Positions 39,107 to 48,225 of a stretch of DNA of 64,000 nt are shown here, in pieces. Each line of letters starts with the position of its first letter. The first letter of the stretch is position 1. Under the pieces are notes generated by a model that made no database searches, had not been told where the DNA came from, and saw only the letters and a list, made by a program, of their open reading frames with translations. The stretch spans positions 317,549 through 381,548 of the forward strand of contig NZ_CP005986.1 of NCBI RefSeq assembly GCF_000175575.2. The letters are read 5' to 3'. This stretch comes from Acidithiobacillus caldus ATCC 51756. GTDB lineage: Bacteria > Pseudomonadota > Gammaproteobacteria > Acidithiobacillales > Acidithiobacillaceae. Position numbers and translations under genes: made by a program.

Positions 39107-39851
39107 GGCGCCGGTACTGGCGGTGGAGCATCTGCGGCACGGCTACACCCTGGGACGGTCGCGTCTGGAGGTGCTGCGCGACATCGAGCTGCGGGTGACG
39201 GCGGGAGAGCGGCTGGCCATTGTCGGCGCCTCGGGTCAGGGCAAGAGCACGCTCATGCACGTCATGGGCAGCCTCGAACGACCGACGGCGGGGCGGGTGC
39301 GCATCCTGGGCGAGGACGTCTACGCGCTCTCCGAGGCCAAGCGCTCTGCCCTGCGCAATCGGTACATCGGCTTTGTCTACCAGTTGCATCGTCTGCTGCC
39401 CGAGTTCACCGCCCTCGAAAATGTCCTGATGCCGCTGCTGGTACGGCGGGAACGGCGGCGCCGAGTCGAGCCCTGGGCGCGGGAGCTGCTGGAGCGGGTG
39501 GGGCTGGCCGAGCGCCTGCAGCACAAACCCGGCATGCTCTCGGGCGGCGAGCGCCAGCGCGTGGCCCTGGCTCGGGCCCTGGTCAACCGCCCGGCGCTGC
39601 TCCTGGCCGATGAGCCCACGGGCAATCTCGACAGTGCCTCGGCAGAACGCGTCCACCGCCTGATGCTCGAACTCAATGCCGAGCTGGGTACGGCCTTGGT
39701 CGTCGTCACCCACGAACCAGCCCTTGCGGCCCGTATGGAACGGGTGCTGCACCTGCGCGATGGTCGTCTGGAGGGTGGCGCCGGCGACGGCGACGCACCA
39801 GCAGCGCGTGCGCCGGAAGCCCCAGAGGCCGGGAATCAGGGGGTGGGCTGA
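39099..39851 (+). CDS. lolD: Lipoprotein-releasing ABC transporter ATPase LolD
   Basis: 250-residue ABC ATPase. Walker A is GASGQGKSTLMHV, the Q-loop FVYQLHRLLPEFTALENV (His/His-Leu-Leu-Pro-Glu is typical of LolD), the signature MLSGGERQRVALARAL, Walker B LLLADEPTGNLDS and the H-loop VVTHEPALA. A Gly/Asp/Ala/Pro-rich tail of ~25 residues follows the core. It overlaps lolC by eight nt and is convergent with the DUF2062 gene with a 16-nt overlap. Confidence 0.95.
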   Translation: MSEAPVLAVEHLRHGYTLGRSRLEVLRDIELRVTAGERLAIVGASGQGKSTLMHVMGSLERPTAGRVRILGEDVYALSEAKRSALRNRYIGFVYQLHRLLPEFTALENVLMPLLVRRERRRRVEPWARELLERVGLAERLQHKPGMLSGGERQRVALARALVNRPALLLADEPTGNLDSASAERVHRLMLELNAELGTALVVVTHEPALAARMERVLHLRDGRLEGGAGDGDAPAARAPEAPEAGNQGVG

Positions 39852-40399
39852 CGGCGTCGCCGTCGCCGCACGACCCGCACGGTAACCCAGAAACGCCAGC
39901 CGATGCGCACCCCCCAATAGACCGTGAGGGACAGCAGGGTCCCCAGGATCACACTGCCAACCCAGGTGATGAGATAGGCGTGCCATAGGCGGTTGCCCAT
40001 GGTCGCCAGATGCACGTGACCATGGACGAGGCGCTGGATATCCGCATAATGGATGGTTAAGGCGGGGGCCATGTCCATCCGCCGCAGCAGAGCGTAACCC
40101 ACCTGATAGGCCGCATAGAAGAAAGGCACGATGGTGAAGGGGCCGGTCACCACGAAGGGCATGAGCACGGCGATGGGAATATAGGCGCGCCGCCACAGAC
40201 ACAGGACCAGTATGGTAGCAACGTGGCCGAAGTAGGGTAGGGCACCGATGAAGGTACCGATGGCGGCCCCCCGGGCGACGTTGCGGCGATGGAGCTGCCA
40301 GTAGGCACTGCGCGCCAGATAATGGGTGAAGCGCCCCAGTGGGCGCCGTCGCAGGATTTCCTCACGGCGAGGCAGGCGAAGAAATGCAGGCAGGCGCAA
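39836..40399 (-). CDS. DUF2062 membrane protein
   Basis: 187 residues, three predicted helices. It contains the DUF2062 pattern GAAIGTFIGALPYFGHVATILVLCLWRRAYIPIA and GPFTIVPFFYAAYQVGYALL. The end is a polybasic tail (VVRRRRRRQPTP). The start is a TTG without a clear ribosome site, and it would overlap the divergent comEC start; another nearby start cannot be excluded. Uncharacterised family. Confidence 0.85.
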   Translation of the reverse strand: MRLPAFLRLPRREEILRRRPLGRFTHYLARSAYWQLHRRNVARGAAIGTFIGALPYFGHVATILVLCLWRRAYIPIAVLMPFVVTGPFTIVPFFYAAYQVGYALLRRMDMAPALTIHYADIQRLVHGHVHLATMGNRLWHAYLITWVGSVILGTLLSLTVYWGVRIGWRFWVTVRVVRRRRRRQPTP

Positions 40400-42579
40400 G
40401 TGTGATCCAGTCGTCGCAGAGAGGGCCTAGTGTACGCGCTGGATGGCCCTGGGCCAAAACCTGGCCGGGCATGTTGGCGGTGAGCCTCGCCATCCTCACC
40501 GGTGTCGCGGCCTTTCAGCTGTGGCGCAGCCTGCCACCGCTGGTACCGGCATTCCTGCTTTTCGGGATCGGCCTGGTTCTTGCCTGGCGCTGGCGTCCGG
40601 CGCTTCTCCTCAGCATCGCGGCGGCGGCCTTTCTGTGGAGCGGCGTCCAGGCCCTGGAGCGACTGGAGCAGGTGCTGCCGGCGGGGAAGGAGCTGGAAAT
40701 CCGCGGCCGGATCGACGGTTTTCCGCAGCTGCAGCAGCGCGAGTATCGTTTTCGTCTGGCCCCTTCGGAAATTCGCCTCGACGGTCGGCCACTGGCCCAT
40801 CCCCCGGCGCTCCTGGAGCTGCACGGCGCCTTGCCGGAGCCGCCCGTTCCGGCTCAGGCCTGGCGCCTTTTGGTGCGCACGGAATCCCTCGCGAGCCTGC
40901 GCCAGAGCCCGTATCTGGATCTTGCCCGACAGCGCTTCTGGGATGGTGTGCAGGGCACCGGCAAGATCCTCCACGCCGAGCTTTCCCCACCGTCCTCCGG
41001 GTCGCCCCTGGATCTCCTCGCCCGGCTGCGGCAGACCATCCTCGAGCGCAGCAATGCCGCCCTCAGCCGCAGCCGTGCCGGTTACGTTCAGGCGCTCAGC
41101 ATCGGTCTCGGGAACCAGATCCCCGCCGAGGTCTGGCAATGGTACCGCGATACCGGGACCGCCCATCTGTTGGTGATATCCGGATCCCACGTCGCGGTGG
41201 TGACGGGCATGTGGGTCCTGCTCTGGCGCTTTCTGTGGCGACGCACCCCGTGGTGCGCCCGTTGGCCGGCGCAGCAGGTGGCCATCCTTGCGGGCATCCC
41301 CATGGCCTGGGTCTACGCCTTCATAGCCGGCATGCAGACACCGGGGGAGCGGGCGGCCTGGATGATCACGGCGGCGGCCACAGCGGCCCTGCTGGGCAGG
41401 CGGCACAGCGCCTGGGCCGGGCTCGCCGCCGCCATCGCCGCCATGGTGCTGGCCAACCCGGGCAACGTGGTCGATCTGGGTTTCTGGCTGTCCATCCTCG
41501 CCGTGAGTGTCCTGTTGCTCATCGGCTTCGAAGAGGGCAACTGGCGGCGGCAGCTGCAGAGTCAATGGACCATTTCCGTCGTCCTGCTACCCCTCATCGC
41601 CGCCCTGTTCGGCATGGTGTCGCTCATCTCACCCCTGGCCAACATCCTCGTGATTCCTCTGGTGGAAGTGGTGGCCGTGCCTCTGACCCTGCTCGGCGCA
41701 CTGTTTGCCCTGTTCGACTGGGAGTGGCTATATCGGGTGATCTTTCGCCTGGTGGCGGTGGAGATGGAAGGGGTGTCGGCGCTGCTGCATGCCCTGTTGC
41801 AGATTCCCTGGGCGCGGGTGTCCACGGGGCAGGGGCGTTACTGGGCCATAGCGGCCGCAACCCTCGCCTTTGCCACCTTTTTGCTGCCACCGCGCTGGCC
41901 GCACCGCTGGGTCGGGCTTTTGGGCTTCATCCCCCTCCTGGTTCCGAGCCCCGCGGCAGAGGATCTGCAACTCGAGGAAATCCCGGCGGGCAGCGGCATG
42001 GCCATTTTCTGGCAACAGGGTCGCCAAAGCGGTCTGTACACGGCCAATCTCTGGGACAAGGAGAGCCAGCGGGCGGCGGCTGCCGGCATCGACGCCCGCC
42101 TCCAGCGTGCGGGCATCGCGCGTCTTGGTCTGTGGGTGCGCGGCGATCTGTCCAGCCCCAGCAAGAAGCCGCCGGCGGCACGGATCTTTCTGCCACCGGG
42201 GACGCGGGATGCTTCGCTGGCGGATGCGGTTGTCGACCATTGTCTCCCGGATCGGGCGCCGCCGGACCTGCGCTTCTGGCAAGCGGCGCCGATCCAGCCC
42301 TGTATCCTCGCCTTACCGCGACCGGCACAGGTGCTCATCCTGGGTGACATGGACGAGGCCGCCAGCGAGCGTCTCCTGCATCGCAAGAACCTGCGGGGTC
42401 TGCGCGTGATTCTGGCGCCGGCTACCCTGAGCGCCTGGCAGCGCCAAGGGATCGAGGGAGCGGCCCCGCGCAGTAGCATCCATTATCTTGGCGAGGGTGG
42501 GAGCACGCTCTGGAGTTACGGCCATGGGCGTCTGGCCCTCGCGAGCAGCAAGCCGCGTGCCTATTGGCAAATTCCGTAA
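40384..42579 (+). CDS. comEC: ComEC/Rec2-family DNA-uptake channel with degenerate hydrolase domain
   Basis: 731 residues from this ATG; GTG at 40402 and ATG at 40471 (MLAVSLAILTG) are alternative starts, and none has a strong ribosome site. An N-terminal OB-like region (DUF4131, ELEIRGRIDGFPQL) precedes the competence helices (AHLLVISGSHVAVVTGMWVLLW; GMQTPGERAAWMI; NPGNVVDLGFWLSILAV). Family members conduct single-stranded DNA into the cytoplasm. The C-terminal metallo-beta-lactamase-like part lacks the HxHxDH motif, although a GDMDEAASERLL stretch remains. Confidence 0.88.
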   Translation: MQAGASVIQSSQRGPSVRAGWPWAKTWPGMLAVSLAILTGVAAFQLWRSLPPLVPAFLLFGIGLVLAWRWRPALLLSIAAAAFLWSGVQALERLEQVLPAGKELEIRGRIDGFPQLQQREYRFRLAPSEIRLDGRPLAHPPALLELHGALPEPPVPAQAWRLLVRTESLASLRQSPYLDLARQRFWDGVQGTGKILHAELSPPSSGSPLDLLARLRQTILERSNAALSRSRAGYVQALSIGLGNQIPAEVWQWYRDTGTAHLLVISGSHVAVVTGMWVLLWRFLWRRTPWCARWPAQQVAILAGIPMAWVYAFIAGMQTPGERAAWMITAAATAALLGRRHSAWAGLAAAIAAMVLANPGNVVDLGFWLSILAVSVLLLIGFEEGNWRRQLQSQWTISVVLLPLIAALFGMVSLISPLANILVIPLVEVVAVPLTLLGALFALFDWEWLYRVIFRLVAVEMEGVSALLHALLQIPWARVSTGQGRYWAIAAATLAFATFLLPPRWPHRWVGLLGFIPLLVPSPAAEDLQLEEIPAGSGMAIFWQQGRQSGLYTANLWDKESQRAAAAGIDARLQRAGIARLGLWVRGDLSSPSKKPPAARIFLPPGTRDASLADAVVDHCLPDRAPPDLRFWQAAPIQPCILALPRPAQVLILGDMDEAASERLLHRKNLRGLRVILAPATLSAWQRQGIEGAAPRSSIHYLGEGGSTLWSYGHGRLALASSKPRAYWQIP

Positions 42580-42662
42580 ACAAAAAAGTGCGGACTCGCC
42601 TCGCGACGCGCGGGCAATGTTGCTATATTTCACGCTGTCCAAAACGACTCGTGGGAGCTTGC

Positions 42663-43280
42663 GTGCACGACTTGTGGGAATTGTTTCGCCTTGGGGGCTT
42701 TGTCCTGCCCATTCTCCTCTTGGCCGCGGTCATCGCCCTGGCCATAGCGGGTAATCGCCTCTGGGTGCTGCGGCGGGCCCGCATTGCGCCGCGCGGCCTG
42801 GTGGAGCGTGTCGGTGAACTGGTGGAGGCAGGCAAGGTGCAGCAGGCGGTGAAAATCCTGTACGAGAACGACACGCCCCTGGCCCGTATCCTCCTCACCG
42901 CCCTGCAACAGGCGGGCCAACCGCGCGACGTCATCAAGGAGATGGTGGAGGAAGCGGGACGGCAGGAGGTGGCGCACCTGGATCGCTACCTGAATTTTCT
43001 CGGCAGTATCGCCGGGGTGGCGCCCCTGCTCGGGCTCCTGGGTACGGTGATCGGCATCATGCATGCCTTTGCGGCCATCGGTATGGTGGGCATGGGTGAT
43101 CCCAAGGCCCTGGCCGGTGGCATCGCCGAGGCCCTCATCACCACCGCGGGCGGCCTGAGCGTTGCCATCCCCAGTCTGCTCTTCTATCGGTATTTTCGCG
43201 GGCGGGTGGAGACCTTGGTGCTGGCGACGGAAAAGGAGGCGCTGAAGCTCATCAACCTCTTGGGTGGAGGCAAGGCGTGA
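42663..43280 (+). CDS. exbB: ExbB/TolQ-family proton channel
   Basis: 205-residue MotA/TolQ/ExbB protein. Three helices are seen: the first near residues 10-30 (GGFVLPILLLAAVIALAIAG), the others in LNFLGSIAGVAPLLGLLGTVIGIMHAF and GGIAEALITTAGGLSVAIPSLLFYRYF. It harvests proton-motive force together with ExbD. GTG with GGGAG five nt upstream was chosen over the extended frame. The stop overlaps exbD by four nt. No tonB or tolR/tolA is next to it. Confidence 0.92.
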   Translation: MHDLWELFRLGGFVLPILLLAAVIALAIAGNRLWVLRRARIAPRGLVERVGELVEAGKVQQAVKILYENDTPLARILLTALQQAGQPRDVIKEMVEEAGRQEVAHLDRYLNFLGSIAGVAPLLGLLGTVIGIMHAFAAIGMVGMGDPKALAGGIAEALITTAGGLSVAIPSLLFYRYFRGRVETLVLATEKEALKLINLLGGGKA

Positions 43281-43684
43281 ATTTTCGCCGACCGAGTCTC
43301 GAAGAACCGGAGATCAATGTCATCTCCATGGTGGACATCGTCCTCGTTTTGCTCCTGTTTTTCATGGTGACCACGAGCTTCGTGCACCAGTCGCACCTGT
43401 CCATGCAACTGCCCAAGGCACAGCAGGCTGCCGCCGGCGAGCCCAAGTCTCCCATCGTCATCGACCTGGCCGCCAGTGGCGCCGTGAGCATCGATCACCA
43501 AACGCTCTCCATGACGCAGCTTGCCGCTCGCCTCAAGGCTCTGGCGGCCAAGGATCCCGAGCGGGTGATCGTGCTGCGCGCCGATCGCAACGCCACCCAG
43601 CAGTACGTCGTGGACGTGCTGGATGCCGCCCAGGAAGCCGGACTGACGCGTATCAGCTTTGCCACGCTGACCAGTAGCCACTGA
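43277..43684 (+). CDS. exbD: ExbD/TolR-family protein
   Basis: 135 residues with one helix (INVISMVDIVLVLLLFFMVTTSF) that carries the conserved membrane Asp of ExbD, then a periplasmic domain with VIVLRADRNATQQYVVDVLDAAQEAG. Works with ExbB. GTG start overlaps exbB. Confidence 0.93.
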   Translation: MNFRRPSLEEPEINVISMVDIVLVLLLFFMVTTSFVHQSHLSMQLPKAQQAAAGEPKSPIVIDLAASGAVSIDHQTLSMTQLAARLKALAAKDPERVIVLRADRNATQQYVVDVLDAAQEAGLTRISFATLTSSH

Positions 43685-43745
43685 TGCCGCAAGCCGAGCG
43701 CGCCGCTGCCGTTCCACCTTTGCCCATGTCCGCAGCGTTTGCCTG

Positions 43746-44459
43746 ATGCGTCTGTCCGGTCGGTCCCTGGACCTTGCCGCCTGGCTGGCTGCCCTGATTC
43801 TCGGTAGCATCGGTCGTAGTCTGCGCTGGCGGGAAGAGGGTGCTGAGGGGGTGCGAGCATTGGTCGCCCGTGGTCAGCCTTTTATCCTCGTGTTTTGGCA
43901 CGGACGCCTCGCCATGCTGCCACGCCTGTATCGGGAAGTCGGTGGCCGGCGGGTGAAGATTCTCATCAGCGATCATCGGGACGGCGAGTTGATTGCCCGC
44001 GCCATGGCCCACTGGGGCTTTGGCGCGGTACGCGGTTCTACCCGCCGGGGCGCGGTGCGCGGTGCCAAGGGTATGCTGCGCGCGGCGCGGGAGGGGTACG
44101 ATCTTGCCATCACGCCCGATGGTCCCCGCGGGCCGCGGGAAGTGCTGCAGGCTGGGGTAGTGGACCTGGCGCGTCTGTCGGGCCTGCCCCTGGTGCCGGT
44201 GACCTTTTCGGCGCGTTGGGCCTGGGAGTTCGGCAGTTGGGATCGTTTTCTCTTGCCGCGTCCCGGCAGTCGCGCCCTGGCGCTCTGGGGAGAGCCGGTC
44301 TGGGTAGGCAGGAATCAGTCGCCCGCCGCCGCGGACGAGTTGACGCGCCAGTTGGAGGATACCCTACGCCGCATGCGTCAGCGCGCCGATGCACTAGTCG
44401 GACGCCGACCCTGCCGGGAAAGGGGCGGAAGCCGGAAGCGGATCGAGCCCGGGGAGTGA
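43746..44459 (+). CDS. DUF374 lysophospholipid-acyltransferase-like protein
   Basis: 237 residues. The acyltransferase core is visible: FILVFWHGRLAMLP (HxxxxD replaced by the DUF374 pattern WHGRLAM), LISDHRDGELIARAMAHWGFGAVRGSTRRGAVRG, then LAITPDGPRGPREVLQAGVVDLARLSGLPLVPV. One hydrophobic N-terminal segment (LDLAAWLAALILGSIGR). Probably an inner-membrane acyltransferase in lipid A or phospholipid processing, given its place before lpxK. The C-terminus is basic. Confidence 0.85.
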   Translation: MRLSGRSLDLAAWLAALILGSIGRSLRWREEGAEGVRALVARGQPFILVFWHGRLAMLPRLYREVGGRRVKILISDHRDGELIARAMAHWGFGAVRGSTRRGAVRGAKGMLRAAREGYDLAITPDGPRGPREVLQAGVVDLARLSGLPLVPVTFSARWAWEFGSWDRFLLPRPGSRALALWGEPVWVGRNQSPAAADELTRQLEDTLRRMRQRADALVGRRPCRERGGSRKRIEPGE

Positions 44460-44461
44460 CC

Positions 44462-45625
44462 ATGAGTTATTACGGAGGCAATTTCTGGCGCGCGCGCTGG
44501 AGCTCCTGGCAGGACGCACGCGCCGGACGCCGGGCGCAGGCCAATGGCCGCTGGGGATTTCTGCGCGCACCGGGAGAGCGGGGCCCGCTGCTGTGGCTGC
44601 AGACCTACGCCGATGCCGAGGAGTTGCAGCTGGCCCTGGAGCTGGCGCGGGCCATCACCGACAAACGTCGGGATCTGCGCGTGGCCCTGACCTTCGAGGA
44701 AGAGCCGGAAGATCTCGCGCAGATGGCCAACGGTATTCCCCGACTGGGTCTCGGTTTTGGGCCCTGCGATCATCCCACGGCACTGCGCCGCAGTCTGGAA
44801 CGCCTGCGCCCCCTGCGGGCCATGACCGTGGGTGGCACGGTGCGACCGGGCTGGCAGCAGCAACTGGAACGTGCCGGGGTGTCGGCCCTGGCCGTGGCAA
44901 GCGAGCCGCAGGCCCCCCGGGCTGCCCCGGCGGGAAGCGCTCCCTGGGAGGCCATTTATCCCCGCAGTCTGGGCCAGTGGCAACGCTGGCAGACGCAGGG
45001 TCTACGCGCTACGGTGCTGCAAGCGCCGGTGGATTTCGCAAGCCTCATCACCATCGCCCAGGTCGAGCCCAATTTTCGCAGTCTCGCCCTGGGTTCCCGC
45101 AGCGAAGCGCTGTTCTGGGTGACGGGGCTCGATCCTCGGGATCTGCCGGCCTGGATCAGCGCCTGGCAGGCCTGGCCCCATCACGACGAAGCCCTGCTTT
45201 TTCTCGAGTCCCGCGTGGGTCTGGACACTTTGCCCGCCTTATCCCGCTGGGATCGCAGCCCCCTCACGCCCGGCAGCGTGGTTTGGGTGGATTCTCCCCG
45301 CTGGCGCCCAGCTTTGGCGGCTGCCGCCACCGCCATTCACGCCGAGGCGCTCAGCCCGGCGCTGACCTGGCAGCTCTTTGCCGGGGGGCGGCCCTGTTCC
45401 ATGGCGCCAAGGGTGGAACTGGAGCTGCCGACGACGGTGGATCTCGCCCCGGTTCTGGTCCGCCCCTCCGGGCATGCCGAAGTGCTGTCGTACTGGTGGG
45501 ACATGTGGCGCGACGCCCATGGAGCGCGTGAGCGCGGCGACGCCCTGCGGCGACTGTTCTGGCAGGTACGGCGTGAGGCCGGTGCGCGCCTGCCGGAACT
45601 GCTGCAACGGGTCTTCGACTGGTAG
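44462..45625 (+). CDS. Remote Kdo-transferase-like (GT-B) protein
   Basis: 387 residues, no signal peptide. The N-terminal domain reads GPLLWLQTYADAEELQLALELARAI...DLRVALTFEEEPEDLAQMANGIPRLGLGFGPCDHPTALRRSLERLRPL. This mirrors the start of KdtA/WaaA (WIHAxSVGE...; then YLPyDxP...flxxxxP) without its conserved residues. The C-terminal half looks like a second Rossmann-type domain but lacks the usual PRH/HE motifs. The gene starts two bases after the DUF374 stop and ends three before lpxK. A lipid A/core sugar role is likely from context only; I do not recognise the family precisely. Confidence 0.5.
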   Translation: MSYYGGNFWRARWSSWQDARAGRRAQANGRWGFLRAPGERGPLLWLQTYADAEELQLALELARAITDKRRDLRVALTFEEEPEDLAQMANGIPRLGLGFGPCDHPTALRRSLERLRPLRAMTVGGTVRPGWQQQLERAGVSALAVASEPQAPRAAPAGSAPWEAIYPRSLGQWQRWQTQGLRATVLQAPVDFASLITIAQVEPNFRSLALGSRSEALFWVTGLDPRDLPAWISAWQAWPHHDEALLFLESRVGLDTLPALSRWDRSPLTPGSVVWVDSPRWRPALAAAATAIHAEALSPALTWQLFAGGRPCSMAPRVELELPTTVDLAPVLVRPSGHAEVLSYWWDMWRDAHGARERGDALRRLFWQVRREAGARLPELLQRVFDW

Positions 45626-45628
45626 GCC

Positions 45629-46609
45629 GTGGGTCTGCGTCAGCGCCTCGAACAAGAGTGGTATGGCGGCGGGCCGTTGGTTAACGCCTTGCGGCCGCTG
45701 GGGGCCCTGACCTGTGCCCTGGCGGGCTGGCGCCGGCGCCACGTGCGCGGCCGGGGGGGGGCGCTACCCAGTCTCGTGGTCGGCAATCTGACGGTGGGCG
45801 GTAATGGCAAGACGCCCTTGACCCTGGCCATCGGTCGCCGCATGCAGGACTGGGGCGTGGCCGTGGCCGTGGTGAGCCGAGGGCACGGTGCTCATCCACC
45901 GGAGTTGCCCTATCGCGTGAATCCGGACGACACCTCGGTACGGGCGGGCGATGAGCCACTCCTGCTGGCCCAGACCCTGCCCGTATATCTCAGCCCGCGG
46001 CGACATGCCGGTATCGCTGCCGCCGCTGCTGCAGGTTTTCGCTGGGCGCTTCTGGACGATGGCTTTCAGCACCTGGCCTTGCGTGCGGATCTGCGTCTTT
46101 TGGTGTTTTCTGGCGCACGGCCCCTGGGCAACGGTCGCTGTCTGCCCGCCGGGCCGCTGCGCGAGCCACGCTCTGCTTGGGAGCAGGCCGACGCCGTGCT
46201 GCTGGATGAGGCTGTGGGCAGTCTGCCTCTGCCGCCGACCCTCCCCCAGTTTCGCTACCGCTTGCAGGTGGTGGGCGCGCAGCGCCTGGGAGATGCCGGG
46301 CAGCGCATCGACCCCCGGCAGTGGCGCGGTCGGCGCTTCAGTGCCGTCACCGGCATCGCCCGACCGGAGCGATTTTTGCAAACCCTGAAGACGCTGGGTG
46401 TCGAGACGCGTCTCTATGCCTTTGCCGATCACCACGCCTTCCGCCCCGAGGACCTGCAGGCTATCCCCCGTCCCCTCGTCATGACGGCCAAGGATGCCGT
46501 AAAATGCGCAAGCTTCGCCGGGCCGGACGATTGGGTGTTGCTCACCGAGGCTGAGCCCGAATCGGCCTTCTGGGATTGGTTGCATTCGGCCATAATGAAG
46601 CGGTCCTAA
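45629..46609 (+). CDS. lpxK: Tetraacyldisaccharide 4'-kinase
   Basis: 326-residue membrane-associated kinase that phosphorylates the lipid A precursor at the 4' position. Walker A SLVVGNLTVGGNGKTPLTLA follows an N-terminal helical anchor; further motifs are VVSRGHGAHP, RRHAGIAAAAAAGFRWALLDDGFQHLALRADL, PAGPLREP and FADHHAFRPEDL. GTG start three nt after the upstream gene, so operonic. Confidence 0.95.
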   Translation: MGLRQRLEQEWYGGGPLVNALRPLGALTCALAGWRRRHVRGRGGALPSLVVGNLTVGGNGKTPLTLAIGRRMQDWGVAVAVVSRGHGAHPPELPYRVNPDDTSVRAGDEPLLLAQTLPVYLSPRRHAGIAAAAAAGFRWALLDDGFQHLALRADLRLLVFSGARPLGNGRCLPAGPLREPRSAWEQADAVLLDEAVGSLPLPPTLPQFRYRLQVVGAQRLGDAGQRIDPRQWRGRRFSAVTGIARPERFLQTLKTLGVETRLYAFADHHAFRPEDLQAIPRPLVMTAKDAVKCASFAGPDDWVLLTEAEPESAFWDWLHSAIMKRS

Positions 46610-46625
46610 TTTCCGGGAGAGTCCC

Positions 46626-46811
46626 ATGAGCATCGATCGCCGTTTGCTGGACCTGTTGGCCTGTCCCCAGTGCAAGGGTACGCTCCGGCCCTGTCGCCAG
46701 CGGGAGGCTCTCTGCTGTGAGCGTTGCCAGCTCCTGTTTCCCATTCTCGACGATATTCCCGTCCTGCTCCTGGACGAAGCCCAGCCCTTTAGCGGATCGC
46801 CGCCACCATGA
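46626..46811 (+). CDS. ycaR: Trm112-family protein (YcaR-like)
   Basis: 61 residues with a zinc-ribbon pair, CPQC (13-16) and CERC, ending LLFPILDDIPVLLLDEA. This is the Trm112/YcaR family, which in eukaryotes activates methyltransferases; the bacterial role is unclear. It lies between lpxK and kdsB exactly as in E. coli, 16 nt after lpxK, and overlaps kdsB by four nt. Confidence 0.93.
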   Translation: MSIDRRLLDLLACPQCKGTLRPCRQREALCCERCQLLFPILDDIPVLLLDEAQPFSGSPPP

Positions 46812-47587
46812 ACTTCACCGTCCTCATCCCGGCGCGGCTGGCCTCCACCCGCCTGCCCGGCAAGGTCCTGCTGGACGTCGCTGGCCTGCCCATGGTCGAG
46901 CAGGTACGCCGCCGTGCCCTGGAAAGTGGTGCCGAACGGGTGGTGGTTGCCGCCGATGACCCGCAGATCGTCGAGCGGATTCACCGCTTCGGTGGTGAGG
47001 CCTTGCTGACCGCGACGACGCACCGCTGCGGTAGTGAGCGACTGGCGGAGGCGGCACGCCTTCTGGGCCTTGGGGACGAAGAGATCGTCGTCAATCTGCA
47101 GGGGGATGAGCCTGGTATGGATCCGGCACTCATCCGTGCCGTGGCAAAGCTGCTGGCAGCCGTTCCCGCACCCGTGGCGACGGTGGCGGTGCCCATCCAA
47201 AAAACGGAGGAACTCCTGGATCCGCACGCCGTCAAGGTGGCCCTGGCGGGTGATGGTCGTGCCCTGTACTTTTCGCGGGCGCCCATTCCCTGGCGGCGGG
47301 ACGACTTCCCCCCGACCTCCACAACCCTGCCGGCGCCAGGGAGCCACTGGCGCCATCTGGGTCTCTATGCCTATCGCCAGGCCTTTCTGCAGGACTACGC
47401 CTCCTGGCCCGCCTCCGCGCTGGAGGACATGGAAGCCCTGGAGCAATTACGCATTCTCGAACGCGGGTACAGCATCTTCGTGCACCGAGCGCAGCAGGCG
47501 CCCGTGACCGGCGTCGATACCGCCGATGACCTGGAGCGGGTACGGCGCGCCTTTGCCGCGCGCCAGCCTTCCACGGCGGTGCCGTAA
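46808..47587 (+). CDS. kdsB: CMP-Kdo synthetase
   Basis: 259 residues; transfers CMP to Kdo for lipopolysaccharide core. It has IPARLASTRLPGKVLLDVAGLPM, THRCGSERLAEA, VNLQGDEPGMDPALI and SRAPIPW. Overlaps the Trm112-like gene by four nt. Last gene of the lipid A cluster; no terminator visible before ppa. Confidence 0.96.
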   Translation: MNFTVLIPARLASTRLPGKVLLDVAGLPMVEQVRRRALESGAERVVVAADDPQIVERIHRFGGEALLTATTHRCGSERLAEAARLLGLGDEEIVVNLQGDEPGMDPALIRAVAKLLAAVPAPVATVAVPIQKTEELLDPHAVKVALAGDGRALYFSRAPIPWRRDDFPPTSTTLPAPGSHWRHLGLYAYRQAFLQDYASWPASALEDMEALEQLRILERGYSIFVHRAQQAPVTGVDTADDLERVRRAFAARQPSTAVP

Positions 47588-47643
47588 CCTTTTCGCGAAT
47601 ACCGCCATATCTTCTGATCTCGCAACGAAAGGAGTGATAGCTA

Positions 47644-48165
47644 ATGGACCTCAAACACATCCCCGCCGGCCGCGCCCTGCCCGACGACATTCACGTCGTC
47701 ATCGAGATTCCCCAGGGCTCCAGCATCAAATACGAGGTGGACAAGGCCTCGGGAGCCGTCTTCGTGGATCGCTTCCTCTTCACGTCCATGCACTATCCCC
47801 TCAATTACGGCTTCATCCCCAATACCCTCTCCGATGATGGCGATCCCACGGACGTGCTGGTTCTGGCGCCCCAGGCCGTGGCTCCGGGCGTGGTCCTGCG
47901 CGCCCGGCCGGTGGCGGTGTTGTTGATGGAAGACGAGAGCGGAGTGGATGCCAAGATCGTCGCGGTGCCCCACGGCAAGCTCGCCGCTGGTTATGAGGCG
48001 ATACGGGACGTCCACGATCTGCCCACGGACCTGCGCGATCGGGTCCGGCATTTCTTTGAACACTACAAGGATCTCGAGCCCGGCAAGTGGGTGAAGCTCA
48101 AGGATTGGGCCGATGCCGCCGAGGCCCGCCGCATCATCAGCGCCGACGCGGCCCGCGCCGGCTGA
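47644..48165 (+). CDS. ppa: Inorganic pyrophosphatase
   Basis: 173-residue soluble family I pyrophosphatase. Metal and active-site motifs are [58 protein letters not shown] and [16 protein letters not shown]. Standard length. Cleaves PPi to drive biosynthetic reactions. Confidence 0.97.
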   Translation: MDLKHIPAGRALPDDIHVVIEIPQGSSIKYEVDKASGAVFVDRFLFTSMHYPLNYGFIPNTLSDDGDPTDVLVLAPQAVAPGVVLRARPVAVLLMEDESGVDAKIVAVPHGKLAAGYEAIRDVHDLPTDLRDRVRHFFEHYKDLEPGKWVKLKDWADAAEARRIISADAARAG

Positions 48166-48225
48166 AACTTGCGCACGGCACGCGGGGCCGGCAGACTGGG
48201 TGGGTTGCCCATGGAGGTTTCGGCC

